A DNA stretch of 64,000 nt. Origin: Peristeroidobacter agariperforans (GTDB lineage Bacteria > Pseudomonadota > Gammaproteobacteria > Steroidobacterales > Steroidobacteraceae). Shown in pieces: positions 56,021-64,000 of the stretch. The DNA lies in NCBI RefSeq assembly GCF_004138335.1, contig NZ_RYFW01000001.1:1922001-1986000 (forward strand), read 5' to 3'. Numbering within the stretch: position 1 is the stretch's first letter; each line of letters starts with the position of its first letter. Made by a program: the position numbers and the translations under genes. Below the pieces are notes generated by a model that saw only the letters and a list, made by a program, of their open reading frames with translations, searched no databases and was not told the origin of the DNA.

Positions 56021-57085
56021 ATGAAATATCGTTCGTCGAGTGCCCGCGTTCTGTTGGGCAGTATTCTGTCGGTCGTTTGTGTCGTCAGCGCATCTGCCGC
56101 AGGGTGGAAAGTGCCGCGCACTCCGGATGGCAAGCCGGACCTGCAGGGCAACTGGACCAATGCGACGCTCACACAGTTGGAGCGCTCGCCGGCGCAGGGC
56201 GATCGCAAAGCGCTGACCGCCGAAGAGGCGCAGAAGATCGAAGGCGCCGCCGCGGAGCACGTCGAAGAGAACGCCAAGCCCACCGATCCGAAGCTGGGCA
56301 TTCAGGATCTGCCCAAGGATTGCGGCTACGGTTTCAGCGGCACCAATTGCGGTTACAACAATTTCTGGGTGGATCGCGGCACGCAGGTGATTCGCATCAA
56401 CGGTGAGCCGCGCAGCTCGATCATCACCGAGCCGGCGAACGGCCGCATTCCTCCCATGACGCCCGCTGCAGGCAAAGAAGCAGCGGCGCGCGTGGCTGCT
56501 TTCCGCAAAGGCGCGGGGCCGGTCGATGGTCCCGAGCTGCGTTCGCTCGGTGAGCGCTGTCTGACTTCGTTCGGCTCGAGCGCCGGACCGCCGATGCTGC
56601 CGCTCATGTACAACAACACGTATTCGATCGTGCAGACGCCGGACACGGTGATGATCCTGGTCGAGATGATTCACGACGCGCGCGTGGTGCGCATCGGCGG
56701 CAAGCACGTGCCGAACAGTGTGAAGAAGTGGTACGGCGATTCCATCGGCCGCTGGGAAGGCGACACGCTGGTGGTCGAGACGACCAACTTCCATCCGATG
56801 CAGACGTTCCGCGGTCTCGGGCCGGATCGCAAAGTCACCGAGCGCTTCACTCGTATCTCGGCCGATCAGATCCTGTATCAGTTCAAGGTGGAAGATCCGG
56901 CGCTCACTCAACCCTTCGCCGGCGAGCTGCCGATGAATGCGACGCCGGACCTCATGTACGAGTACGCCTGCCACGAAGGCAACTACGCGCTGCCGGGCAT
57001 CCTGGCCGGTGCGCGTGAAGAGGAACGTCAAGCTGCCGGCAAGACGGTCAAGCAGGACGAGGCGGACAACGACAAAGGCGAGTAA
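56021..57085 (+). CDS. Exported protein of unknown function, about 354 residues
   Basis: A signal peptide ends near VSASA. The mature protein starts with WKVPRTPDGKPDLQGNWTNAT, a stretch seen in many uncharacterised proteobacterial and acidobacterial exported proteins. Later blocks are WVDRGTQVIRINGEPRSSII, ARVVRIGGKHVPNSVKKWYG, SIGRWEGDTLVVETTNF and YEYACHEGNYALPGIL. The tail is charged (EADNDKGE). GGGGGAG precedes the ATG at 56021. It is divergent from the PQQ enzyme gene with about 140 bases between. I can name no function. Confidence 0.8.
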   Translation: MKYRSSSARVLLGSILSVVCVVSASAAGWKVPRTPDGKPDLQGNWTNATLTQLERSPAQGDRKALTAEEAQKIEGAAAEHVEENAKPTDPKLGIQDLPKDCGYGFSGTNCGYNNFWVDRGTQVIRINGEPRSSIITEPANGRIPPMTPAAGKEAAARVAAFRKGAGPVDGPELRSLGERCLTSFGSSAGPPMLPLMYNNTYSIVQTPDTVMILVEMIHDARVVRIGGKHVPNSVKKWYGDSIGRWEGDTLVVETTNFHPMQTFRGLGPDRKVTERFTRISADQILYQFKVEDPALTQPFAGELPMNATPDLMYEYACHEGNYALPGILAGAREEERQAAGKTVKQDEADNDKGE

Positions 57086-57188
57086 TCCAAGCGACGGCCC
57101 GAAACCAGTCAAAGCCTGGCTGGATGCAAGCGTAAGCGCTTGTCGTTTGGCAAGACTGGTCAGTTCCTCGGGTCGCGGTCATCATTGG

Positions 57189-57215
57189 GGCGGAGTCTGC
57201 GTGGCAGGCTCCGCC
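57189..57215 (+). terminator. Hairpin between the 354-residue protein gene and the DUF411 gene
   Basis: A 12-base-pair stem with one G-U position, GGCGGAGTCTGC/GCAGGCTCCGCC, and a three-base loop. Only a weak T-rich stretch follows. Possible terminator of the upstream gene. Confidence 0.5.
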
Positions 57216-57247
57216 TTCAATCGTTTTCGGCCGTCCCGGAGATCGCC

Positions 57248-57709
57248 ATGAATCGTCGCCAGGCTTTGCTTGGGCTGGTTGCCTTGCCCGCGGTGGCACA
57301 AATTGCTTCGGCTGCCGCCGCGCCCGTCGTGGTCGTGAACAAGACGCCTACCTGCGGCTGCTGCGGTCTTTGGGTGAAGCATGTGCAGGCGGCGGGGTTC
57401 GCCGTTCAGGTGCACGACCTCGAGAATCTATCGCCCATCAAGGAGCGCGTCGGCGTGCCGTACGGCATGGGTTCCTGTCACACGGCCGAAGTCGGCGGCT
57501 ATTTCATCGAAGGCCACGTGCCGGCGCAGGACATCAAGCGGCTGCTGAGTGAAAAACCGGCGGCGAAGGGCCTGACCGTGCCGGGCATGCCGGCCGGATC
57601 GCCCGGCATGGAAGTGCCGTCGGGCCGCGTCGATCGCTACGACGTGCTGCTGGTCGACAAGGAAGGCAAGACTTCGGTGTTTGCAACTCATGGCGGCGAT
57701 CAGAAATAA
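57248..57709 (+). CDS. DUF411-family metal-binding exported protein
   Basis: 153 residues. The N-terminus NRRQALLGLVALPAVAQIASAAA is a signal with a twin-arginine-like start, though the pattern is not a full Tat motif. The DUF411 core is clear: VVNKTPTCGCCGLWVKHVQAAGF, then GMGSCHTAEVGGYFIEGHVPAQDIKRLL. Members are linked to copper or other metal handling in the periplasm. The gene is three bases ahead of xthA and likely co-transcribed with it. Confidence 0.88.
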   Translation: MNRRQALLGLVALPAVAQIASAAAAPVVVVNKTPTCGCCGLWVKHVQAAGFAVQVHDLENLSPIKERVGVPYGMGSCHTAEVGGYFIEGHVPAQDIKRLLSEKPAAKGLTVPGMPAGSPGMEVPSGRVDRYDVLLVDKEGKTSVFATHGGDQK

Positions 57710-57712
57710 CAA

Positions 57713-58513
57713 ATGAAATTCTATTCGTGGAACGTCAACGGCATCCGCGCCGTCGTGAAGAAAGGAACGTTTCAGACGTTCGTGAAAGAGCACAAGCCCG
57801 ACATCCTGTGCCTGCAGGAAACCAAGGCCGAGCGCGGCCAGGCGGAGGTCGATCTCGCCGGTTATCACGAGTATTGGAATTCGGCGGTCAAGAAGGGCTA
57901 CTCGGGCACGGCGATTTTTTCCAAGCGCGAGCCGCTCGATGTGATCAACGGCTTTCCCAAGGACTTCGCCAAGAAGTTCTCGTTCGCCGATGAGCTCAAG
58001 CGCGACGCCAACGAAGAAGGCCGCGTCATCACCGCGGAGTTCGATAAGTTTTTCGTGGTCACGGTGTACACGCCGAACGCCAAGGACGATCTGAGCCGGC
58101 TGCCGTTGCGGCACAAACATTGGGATCCGGCGTTCCTGGCGTATCTCAAGCAGCTCGAAAAGAAGAAGCCGGTGCTGTTCTGTGGCGACCTCAACGTGGC
58201 GCACACCGAGCTGGACCTGGCGAATCCCAAGCCGAACCGCGGCAAGAAAGGTTTCACCGAAGAGGAGCGCGAAGGCTTCCAGAATTTCCTCGACGCCGGC
58301 TTCGTCGACACCTTCCGCATGTTCACGGAAGGCAACGGCCATTATTCGTGGTGGAGCAATTTCTCCAATGCCCGCGCGCGCAATGTGGGATGGAGGATCG
58401 ATTACTGGCTGGTGTCGGAGAAGCTGCGCAAGCAGGTGAAAAAGGCCGAGATCCACACCGACGTGATGGGCAGCGATCACTGCCCGGTCAGCGTGACCGT
58501 GAATATCGACTAG
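57713..58513 (+). CDS. xthA: Exodeoxyribonuclease III
   Basis: 266 residues of the exonuclease III/AP endonuclease family. Catalytic motifs are SWNVNGIRAVVKKG, CLQETKAERGQ, VYTPNAKDDLSRLP, CGDLNVAHTELDLANP and the terminal GSDHCPVSVTV. It repairs abasic sites and 3' blocks in DNA. The length is normal for ExoA-type enzymes. A perfect hairpin follows the stop. Confidence 0.93.
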   Translation: MKFYSWNVNGIRAVVKKGTFQTFVKEHKPDILCLQETKAERGQAEVDLAGYHEYWNSAVKKGYSGTAIFSKREPLDVINGFPKDFAKKFSFADELKRDANEEGRVITAEFDKFFVVTVYTPNAKDDLSRLPLRHKHWDPAFLAYLKQLEKKKPVLFCGDLNVAHTELDLANPKPNRGKKGFTEEEREGFQNFLDAGFVDTFRMFTEGNGHYSWWSNFSNARARNVGWRIDYWLVSEKLRKQVKKAEIHTDVMGSDHCPVSVTVNID

Positions 58514-58527
58514 GTTGATCCTCTTAA

Positions 58528-58552
58528 CACCGGGCCGCGCTGCGGCCCGGTG
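58528..58552. terminator. Hairpin between convergent xthA and fpr genes
   Basis: A perfect 11-base-pair stem, CACCGGGCCGC/GCGGCCCGGTG, with a three-base loop. No long T-run on either side. Placed to end both converging transcripts. Confidence 0.6.
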
Positions 58553-58567
58553 CCGTCGATCGGAAGG

Positions 58568-59344
58568 TTATTTCTCGACGAACGCGCGCTCGATGACGTA
58601 GTCGCCGGGCGAGCCGATGTGCGCGGAGATCTGGAAGCCGCGCGCGTCGAGGATGGCAGACAGGTCCTTCAACATGGACGGGCTGCCGCAAATCATGGCG
58701 CGATCGTGTTCCGGGTTCAGCTGCGGCAGGCCGATCTGTTCGAACAACTTGCCGCTCTCGATCAGGTCCGTCAGGCGGCCGCGATTGCGGTACGGCTCGC
58801 GCGTTACGGTGGGGAAGTAGATGAGTTGATTGGCGACCATTTCGCCGATGTGCTCGTCCTTGGGCAGCACGTGCGTCAGATATTCCTCGTAGGCCAGCTC
58901 GCTGGTGGCGCGCACGCTGTGCAGGAGCACGACCTTCTCGAACTTCTCGTACAGCGCCGGATCCTTGACCAGGCTCATGAAGGGCGCGAGGCCCGTGCCC
59001 GAGCTCAGCAGGTACACATGTTTGCCCGGCTTCAAATCGTCGATCAGCAGCGAGCCGGTGGGCTTGCGGCTGACCAGCACTTCGTGACCCGGCAGCAGGT
59101 GCTGCAGGCGTGAGGTGAGCGCGCCGTTCTGCACCTTGATGCTGAAGAACTCGAGGTGCTCTTCGTGATTGGCGCTCGCGATGCTGTAGGCGCGGGTCAG
59201 CGGACGGCCGTCGACCTGCAGGCCCATCATGACGAACTGGCCGTTCTCGAAGCGCAGGCCTGGATTACGGGTCGTCACGAAGCTGAACAACGTGTCGTTC
59301 CAGTGACGGACTCGCAGAACGCGCTCAGTGTTGAAAGCAGACAT
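58568..59344 (-). CDS. fpr: Ferredoxin--NADP(+) reductase
   Basis: 258 residues of the FAD-dependent reductase family. The FAD motif is RPLTRAYSIASANHEE, the NADP-binding part starts at YLLSSGTGLAPFMSLVKDP, and RAMICGSPSMLKDL follows near the C-terminus; the protein ends with a conserved YVIERAFVEK. It moves electrons between NADPH and ferredoxin or flavodoxin. The ATG at 59344 is favoured over 59356. It is 19 bases downstream of the DUF3325 gene, so iron-regulated co-transcription is possible. Confidence 0.92.
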   Translation of the reverse strand: MSAFNTERVLRVRHWNDTLFSFVTTRNPGLRFENGQFVMMGLQVDGRPLTRAYSIASANHEEHLEFFSIKVQNGALTSRLQHLLPGHEVLVSRKPTGSLLIDDLKPGKHVYLLSSGTGLAPFMSLVKDPALYEKFEKVVLLHSVRATSELAYEEYLTHVLPKDEHIGEMVANQLIYFPTVTREPYRNRGRLTDLIESGKLFEQIGLPQLNPEHDRAMICGSPSMLKDLSAILDARGFQISAHIGSPGDYVIERAFVEK

Positions 59345-59363
59345 TTGGTTCCTCAATTCCTCA

Positions 59364-59696
59364 TCACGCGCTGACCAGAAAGTGACCCGCCAAGGCGCAG
59401 ATCGGCAGCCCCAGTCCCAGGCCGGCAGCCACCCGGGGGTAGTACGTCAGCAGTAAAACGAAACTCACGGCGCTCGCAGTGAGCATGCCGAACCATTCGA
59501 CCGTGCCTATCGGCCAGCCCGCCTGGGCGGCGGTCATCCATAACGACACGGTCAAAGCGATCCAGCCAGCGGCGCGCAGGAGCGCCCTTTGTAGGGGCGT
59601 TGGCTCCCGCTGCAAGAGCTCGCGGGCATGGCGGCTCATGGCGAAGCATAGCGCCGCCCACCCCGAGTACGTCAGCGCGAATGGGAATAAGGACAT
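59364..59696 (-). CDS. DUF3325-family membrane protein
   Basis: 110 residues with three or four predicted membrane helices (FALTYSGWAALCFAMS, AAGWIALTVSLWMTAAQ, TASAVSFVLLLTYY, GLGLPICALAGHFLVS). DUF3325 proteins typically accompany PepSY and DUF3649 genes near siderophore receptors. The ATG at 59696 overlaps the PepSY stop by one base (TAATG). No activity is known. Confidence 0.82.
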   Translation of the reverse strand: MSLFPFALTYSGWAALCFAMSRHARELLQREPTPLQRALLRAAGWIALTVSLWMTAAQAGWPIGTVEWFGMLTASAVSFVLLLTYYPRVAAGLGLGLPICALAGHFLVSA

Positions 59697-61279
59697 TACG
59701 CCCGCTCCGCTTCTGCCGGGAGATTCAGGGCTTCTGGAGCCTTACGCTGCGCGGGTTTGCGGCTGCCGGGCGTGCGGGAGGCGTACCACCCCGTCAAACC
59801 TAACAGGGCGGCGATGCCCAGCATTGTCAAATCGAAGCCCGCATAGACCCAGTTGCCTTGGGCCAGGGTGATGCCTAGATGGGTCTGAGTGGTGAGGGCA
59901 TTGACCGCCGGCAGGGCCGCGAACAGCGCTGCGCCCGCGACCAACTGGGTCGTCCAGGCGACCCGCGCCGGCGGGATCATCGGAAGCACGAAGCTGAGCA
60001 GCCAGGCGGCAAAGAAGACGCGCACTTCCCAAGCCGGCCGATCGGCCAGCGCCACTGGCAGCAGACGATTCGCGTAGAAGAACGCGGCCACCGCGATCGG
60101 CAGGCCCGTGATCACGCCGATGTTCAAGACTTCGACCAACCGGTGCCCGAACGGGGTGTAGCCCAGCTTGGCGCGCTCGGGAGCGCGCTTTACCGTCCAC
60201 AACACCAGGCCGCTCGCGACCATCAATATTCCGCCGAGGCCAGACAGCGTGAACAGCCAGCGCAGGGTCGTCGAAGAGAACGTCGCCATGTGCAGGCCGA
60301 ACATCACAGCGCGCGTCTGTGAGGCTGGCGCGGGTTCACCTGCAACGGAAAGCACCTCGCCGGTCGTGCCGGAGAACACGACGTTTCGATTGCTGTTGGC
60401 CAGCTGGCCCTCGGTGTCACGGCGGATCGTGATGCGCGAGTTGATGTCGGATGGATTGTTGATCGTGATGAACGCCGCGTGCGCGCCATTCCATCGCGTG
60501 CGCGCTTCGTGCAGCAGCGGCTCGATGTCGGTCAGCACGCCCGGCTGATTGGCCGGTTTGACTTCTTCGGCGACCCCGGTGGCGTCCGCGAAAAAAGCTT
60601 CACGATTGTCGCCGTAGTTCGCCTGCACGCCCCACGGCATGTACATGAACATCAACGTCACGAGGCCCGTGTACGTGATCATCACGTGATAGGGCAGGGC
60701 GAGCACGCCGACGGCGTTGTGCGCGTCGAGCCAGGAGCGCTGGCCCTTTCTCGGGCGAAGCGTGAAGAAGTCCTTGAAGATCTTCTTGTGGGTGATGACG
60801 CCGCTGATGATGGCGACGAACATGAACATGGCGCAGAAGCCGACCACCCAACGGCCCCAGATGGGCTTCATGCTCAGCTCGAAATGGAAGCGATAGAAGA
60901 AGTCGCCGCCGCGCGTCTCGCGGGCTTTCACTTCTTCGCCGGTGCTTGGATCCAGCCAGGCGGTCTTGAAACCGCGCCGTCCCTCGCCGCCGCCGTTGGG
61001 ATCTCGGTACGTCACCCGGACTATCGGCTCACGCGCTTCCGGCAAAGTGATGAACCAACGCGGCGAGTTCGGCGCGCGCTCCTTGAGCGTCGCGATTGTC
61101 TTCGACGCCGCGTTCGCGTCGGCCTTTACGTCGCGCAGCTCCGGCCGCGTCCATTGTGAGATCTCGGGGCGGAAGTAACTCAGCGTGCCGGTGACGAACA
61201 CCGCGAACAGAATCCAGCCGACCACCAGCCCGGACCAGGTGTGCAGCCACGCCATCGATTGGCGAAACCCTTCCTTCAT
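59696..61279 (-). CDS. PepSY-domain membrane protein (iron reductase-like)
   Basis: 527 residues from the ATG at 61279. It begins SMAWLHTWSGLVVGWILFAV, the PepSY_TM signature, has a PepSY-type periplasmic part (HFELSMKPIWGRWVVGF) and several later helices. Members near siderophore uptake genes are thought to reduce ferric siderophores. It is preceded by DUF3649 (ATGA overlap) and followed by DUF3325. The long frame upstream of 61279 is a shadow of DUF3649. The Fur box upstream of the operon supports iron control. Confidence 0.88.
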   Translation of the reverse strand: MKEGFRQSMAWLHTWSGLVVGWILFAVFVTGTLSYFRPEISQWTRPELRDVKADANAASKTIATLKERAPNSPRWFITLPEAREPIVRVTYRDPNGGGEGRRGFKTAWLDPSTGEEVKARETRGGDFFYRFHFELSMKPIWGRWVVGFCAMFMFVAIISGVITHKKIFKDFFTLRPRKGQRSWLDAHNAVGVLALPYHVMITYTGLVTLMFMYMPWGVQANYGDNREAFFADATGVAEEVKPANQPGVLTDIEPLLHEARTRWNGAHAAFITINNPSDINSRITIRRDTEGQLANSNRNVVFSGTTGEVLSVAGEPAPASQTRAVMFGLHMATFSSTTLRWLFTLSGLGGILMVASGLVLWTVKRAPERAKLGYTPFGHRLVEVLNIGVITGLPIAVAAFFYANRLLPVALADRPAWEVRVFFAAWLLSFVLPMIPPARVAWTTQLVAGAALFAALPAVNALTTQTHLGITLAQGNWVYAGFDLTMLGIAALLGLTGWYASRTPGSRKPAQRKAPEALNLPAEAERA

Positions 61280-61569
61280 GACGCAGCCACCTGTCTTTGC
61301 AGCCAAACGAGTGCACCGAGCACGATCATGGAGCCGACGATTCCCGCCCACGCGCGCCAGGTGGTGCGAGCGGCGAACACCCAGATCACGACGCAGGCGT
61401 AGATGAGGAACGATGACAGCGTCGCCGTCATCGACGCCTCGGCTCTCGACAGCGGCAGGAAGATCGCCATCGCGAAGCTGGCAAGCGCGGTCAGCGCGTA
61501 ACCACCGACGATGGCTGCGAGGGCTCGTGCGGCGACGGACAGGCGATAGGAAGGCGTGAGCGCCGCCAT
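61276..61569 (-). CDS. DUF3649-family membrane protein
   Basis: About 97 residues with three membrane helices (AARALAAIVGGYALTALA, TATLSSFLIYACVVIWVF, AGIVGSMIVLGALVWL). It matches DUF3649, the usual first gene before the PepSY-DUF3325 pair. I prefer the ATG at 61569, which has GGTGGAG upstream, over the GTG at 61584. It ends in an ATGA overlap with the PepSY gene. Confidence 0.8.
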   Translation of the reverse strand: MAALTPSYRLSVAARALAAIVGGYALTALASFAMAIFLPLSRAEASMTATLSSFLIYACVVIWVFAARTTWRAWAGIVGSMIVLGALVWLQRQVAAS

Positions 61570-61711
61570 GCTTAGCGACTCCACCGTGCTGACCCGCGCC
61601 CGATTCCCGACTGCATACGCCTCCCGACGACATCAGGGATGGCTAGCGGTCTCGGCCGCGCAAGTCGGGCCTCAAACGGGCGTGGCTGGTCCCAGCGATT
61701 AGAGCCGTCCG

Positions 61712-61739
61712 ATGATAATCATTCTTATTTGGAATGCAA
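61712..61739 (-). promoter_or_regulatory. Promoter of the DUF3649-PepSY-DUF3325 operon
   Basis: On the minus strand TTGCAT at 61739-61734 and TATCAT at 61717-61712 are separated by 16 bases. The start would be about 135-140 bases before the DUF3649 ATG. Confidence 0.7.
61713..61727. promoter_or_regulatory. Fur box upstream of DUF3649-PepSY-DUF3325
   Basis: TGATAAT-C-ATTCTTA matches the 7-1-7 Fur core TGATAAT-N-ATTATCA at 12 of 14 positions. It overlaps the -10 hexamer of the predicted minus-strand promoter. Iron-loaded Fur would therefore repress the operon. Confidence 0.85.
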
Positions 61740-61911
61740 CGCGGTTACGGTGGAGGAGTGGCCGGGTAGGGACCTGCCAGTACTGCTCGACCAGGCGCCG
61801 TGCCCGTGCATAACACACCATGGTGTCCGCAGTAGGATGGGCCGCCTCAGAGGTGCGCGCGATGATTTGATTGTGCTCGGGGGCGAAAACTTGAAAGTCG
61901 GGTGAATAGAT
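61740..61911. other. Gap between the Fur box and the RND adaptor gene
   Basis: No credible gene. The remaining sequence between the Fur-box promoter and the adaptor stop holds only a weak stem, GTGAA/TTCAC, near 61899-61912 that might end the RND transcript. I see nothing else. Confidence 0.45.
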
Positions 61912-62991
61912 TCACGCGTCCGGCCGGGGCTTGGCTTTGAGCGAGGCATCGCGAGTCAGGATGGTGACGCGCTGGCCGTCCTGCAGGCGTTCGACGCCCC
62001 GGACGACGACGACATCTCCGGCGCTGACCGGGCCGTCGATGGTGACGAGGTCGCCGTCGGTCGTGAGTGAGGTGATGGCGACGCGTTCAGCGGTGTTGTC
62101 GCGGCGGATGCGCATCAGGTAGTTGCCGCTCTGGCGGACGGCGATGGCGTCGCGCGGGACGACGAGGGCTTCGGTCGCGTCGCGTTCGGGCAGGCCGACT
62201 TCGAGGGCGGAGCCGACGTTGAAGGCGCTGTCCGCCAGCAGCATGCGCAGCTCGAACTGCCGCGAGCGTTCCTCGCCGACCGGCACGACCGTCCGCACCG
62301 TTGCAGGGACCTGTTTGTTCGCCACCTTGATCGGCAACTCCATGTTCGGCTTCACAGAGCTGAGCAGCGCCAGCGGCGCCTGGACGCGCGCTTCGACGTG
62401 AACCGTATCGACGAGTCGCGCGATCGACGCGCCGGTCGCAACGTATTCGCCGCGTTGAGCGAGCCGCTCCGTCACGACACCGGAGAATGGCGCCCGAACT
62501 TCCGTCTGCTCCAAATCGTGTTTAGCGGAACGATGACGCACCTCCGCCTGTTGCAGCTGAGCTGTGAGCATCGCGAGCTGCGACCGGACTTCGTCGAGCT
62601 GGGTTTGTGAGATGGAGTTGTTCGCCAGTTTCTCGATCCGCTGCAGCTGTCGCTCCGACATCGCGCGCTGCGCCTCGATGCGCATCATCTCCGCCTTCGC
62701 ATCTTCGACCTGCAGGCGCACGGCTTCGTCTTCCAGCTTCGCAACGCGCTCGCCGGCGCGAATGCGAGTGCCCACTTCGGCGACATATTCCAACCGGCCC
62801 GCGGCGCTGGTCGCGAGCCGCGCATCGTTGCGACTGACGACACTGCCGGGAACCCAGCGTCGCGGCGCCACGCGCGTCACCGAGGCTTGCGCGACTTCGA
62901 CCATCACGACCGGCAGCTCGGGTTTCGTTTGCTGAGCGCCGGCACTCGCGGCGCACAGCATCAGCAACCATCCTTTCGTGATTCGCATCAT
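61912..62991 (-). CDS. RND efflux periplasmic adaptor (membrane fusion protein)
   Basis: 359 residues with a signal peptide ending near ASAGA. The biotinyl-lipoyl half-motif AAGRLEYVAEVGTRIRAGERVAKLEDE, a helical hairpin (MRIEAQRAMSERQLQRIEKLA) and APFSGVVTERLAQRGEYVATG are typical of RND adaptors (AcrA/CusB type). It links the inner-membrane pump to the outer-membrane channel. The ATG overlaps the permease stop (ATGA). The order permease then adaptor is the reverse of most RND operons. Substrate unknown. Confidence 0.9.
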   Translation of the reverse strand: MMRITKGWLLMLCAASAGAQQTKPELPVVMVEVAQASVTRVAPRRWVPGSVVSRNDARLATSAAGRLEYVAEVGTRIRAGERVAKLEDEAVRLQVEDAKAEMMRIEAQRAMSERQLQRIEKLANNSISQTQLDEVRSQLAMLTAQLQQAEVRHRSAKHDLEQTEVRAPFSGVVTERLAQRGEYVATGASIARLVDTVHVEARVQAPLALLSSVKPNMELPIKVANKQVPATVRTVVPVGEERSRQFELRMLLADSAFNVGSALEVGLPERDATEALVVPRDAIAVRQSGNYLMRIRRDNTAERVAITSLTTDGDLVTIDGPVSAGDVVVVRGVERLQDGQRVTILTRDASLKAKPRPDA

Positions 62992-64000
62992 TGCGCAGTC
63001 TCCGTTAACAAACCGGCATCGTGAGTCGCCGCCGCCGGCGCGCGACGCTCGTAGACGAGTCGCATCAAGCTGGGCAGCAGCACGATCGAAAACACCATAC
63101 TCACAATCACGCCTGCGACATTTACAGCCGCGAGGCCGCGATAGATGGTGCTGGCAGGTCCAGGATTGACCACCATGGGCAAGGCGCCAAGCGCACCGGT
63201 CAGCGTGCTCGCAACCATCGCGCGTAGTCGCTGATTGAGCGACATCCGCAGCGCTTCTTCCAGGCTGTGACCGTGATTCATCGCCTCGCGCGTGAGGTCG
63301 ACCAGCAGGATCGCGTGATTGACGATGATGCCGATCATCATGATGAAGCCGATCATGGTGAGCAGGTCGAGCGGCTGGAACGCCACCACGCCCAGCAAAC
63401 GAATGCCGAGCACGCCGCCGGCCAGCGCCAGCGGCACCGTGAGCACGACGACCAGCGCATCGCGCAGCGAATGAAACATCGCCGCCATCAGCATGAACAG
63501 CACCAGCAACGCCAGCAGGAAGTTGCCGCTCATGGTGGCAATGATGGTGTCCAGTCGATCGGCGCTGCCCGCGAGCCGGATATTTGCATCGGCGGGCAGA
63601 TTGGCGCGCAACTGGGGCACGATGTCGCTGTTGATCTTCGCGAGCATGTCTTCCAGCGACAGCGTCGGCGGCGGATCGATGGTGAGCGTCACGGTGCGGT
63701 GATGATCGACGCGTCGGATCTGCTCCGAAACCAGCGTCGTCTCCAGCGTAACCAGTTCGCCGAGCGGCACGACTTCGCCCGAGGGCGTGATCAACGGCGC
63801 CTGCGCGAGATCTTCGGGCGTCTCGCCCAGATTGGTTCGCAGGATCACCGGCAAGCGGGTCTGACCATCGAAGTATTCCCCGAGCCAGGCGCCGTCGCCG
63901 AGCGAGCGGACGACCGTGCCCAACGCTGCGCGATCCCAGCCAACTTCGGCGATGCGTCGATCGTTGGGCTCGGCGCGCAGCTCCAGGACCTGCACGTCCG
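62988..64000 (-). CDS. RND-family efflux permease (5' part beyond window)
   Basis: The visible part covers about the last 337 residues of a much larger protein, running out of the window with no start. It shows a periplasmic porter segment (VILRTNLGETPEDLAQAPLI) followed by membrane helices with the RND signatures SLRDALVVVLTVPLALAGG, IGFIMMIGIIVNHAILLVD and ASTLTGALGALPM. Such permeases are proton-driven exporters of drugs, metals or lipids. The first membrane half, including the first porter domain, is not in the window. Confidence 0.9.
   Translation of the reverse strand, partial: DVQVLELRAEPNDRRIAEVGWDRAALGTVVRSLGDGAWLGEYFDGQTRLPVILRTNLGETPEDLAQAPLITPSGEVVPLGELVTLETTLVSEQIRRVDHHRTVTLTIDPPPTLSLEDMLAKINSDIVPQLRANLPADANIRLAGSADRLDTIIATMSGNFLLALLVLFMLMAAMFHSLRDALVVVLTVPLALAGGVLGIRLLGVVAFQPLDLLTMIGFIMMIGIIVNHAILLVDLTREAMNHGHSLEEALRMSLNQRLRAMVASTLTGALGALPMVVNPGPASTIYRGLAAVNVAGVIVSMVFSIVLLPSLMRLVYERRAPAAATHDAGLLTETAQ

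Noticed and set aside
61639-61905. Open frame of 88 codons across the Fur-box promoter region
   Set aside because: Its composition is not protein-like, it runs through the promoter and Fur box, and it matches no family.

Overview
The window is a GC-rich stretch of a Gammaproteobacterium chromosome. The evidence is the full dcw cell-wall/division cluster in gamma-type order, a MurE with the DNPR motif of meso-diaminopimelate enzymes, LpoA, ZapD, YacG, a DUF3379-type anti-sigma factor and a Fur/PepSY iron locus. A Steroidobacter/Nevskiales-like organism is a guess from overall gene content, not something the sequence proves. I saw no transposase, phage gene, CRISPR array or tRNA.

Layout. 1-1161: an ECF sigma factor and its membrane anti-sigma factor (cut by the window edge). 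1205-9490: a cobalamin region. cobT-cobS-cobC run leftwards and cobU runs rightwards. A cobalamin riboswitch follows, leading into a three-gene operon: a secreted, membrane-anchored CobN-like protein, an ExbB/TolQ-like channel protein and a DUF2149 protein that resembles ExbD. This operon is the least ordinary system in the window. 9536-14554: an inositol-monophosphatase-family enzyme, a secreted HExxH protein, a CPXCG protein, YraN, a DUF72 protein and the lipoprotein LpoA. 14609-15893: rsmI and the RNase P RNA gene. 15894-16569: a non-coding stretch with a long inverted repeat, a clear sigma-70 promoter and a MraZ operator.

16570-35458 is the dcw cluster (mraZ, rsmH, ftsL, ftsI, murE, murF, mraY, murD, ftsW, murG, murC, murB, ddl, ftsQ, ftsA, ftsZ, lpxC). 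It makes lipid II, flips and polymerises it, and builds the Z-ring. Most genes overlap by 4-8 bases, so translational coupling is likely. After lpxC come dciA (opposite strand), a cyclic-di-GMP-I riboswitch ahead of an M23 peptidoglycan endopeptidase, and secA with a strong terminator.

40235-59344 is mixed: a mutT gene, two divergent S9 peptidases, yacG/zapD, a DUF481 outer-membrane protein, dsbA, an FKBP isomerase, a secreted M3 peptidase, a HAD phosphatase, a quinohaemoprotein dehydrogenase paired with a DUF3089 hydrolase, two secreted proteins of unknown role, exonuclease III and ferredoxin-NADP reductase. Many products are exported, so the region is rich in envelope protein folding and turnover functions. 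59364-61569 is an iron-linked DUF3649-PepSY-DUF3325 operon behind a Fur box. The window ends in an RND efflux pair whose permease is cut by the right edge.
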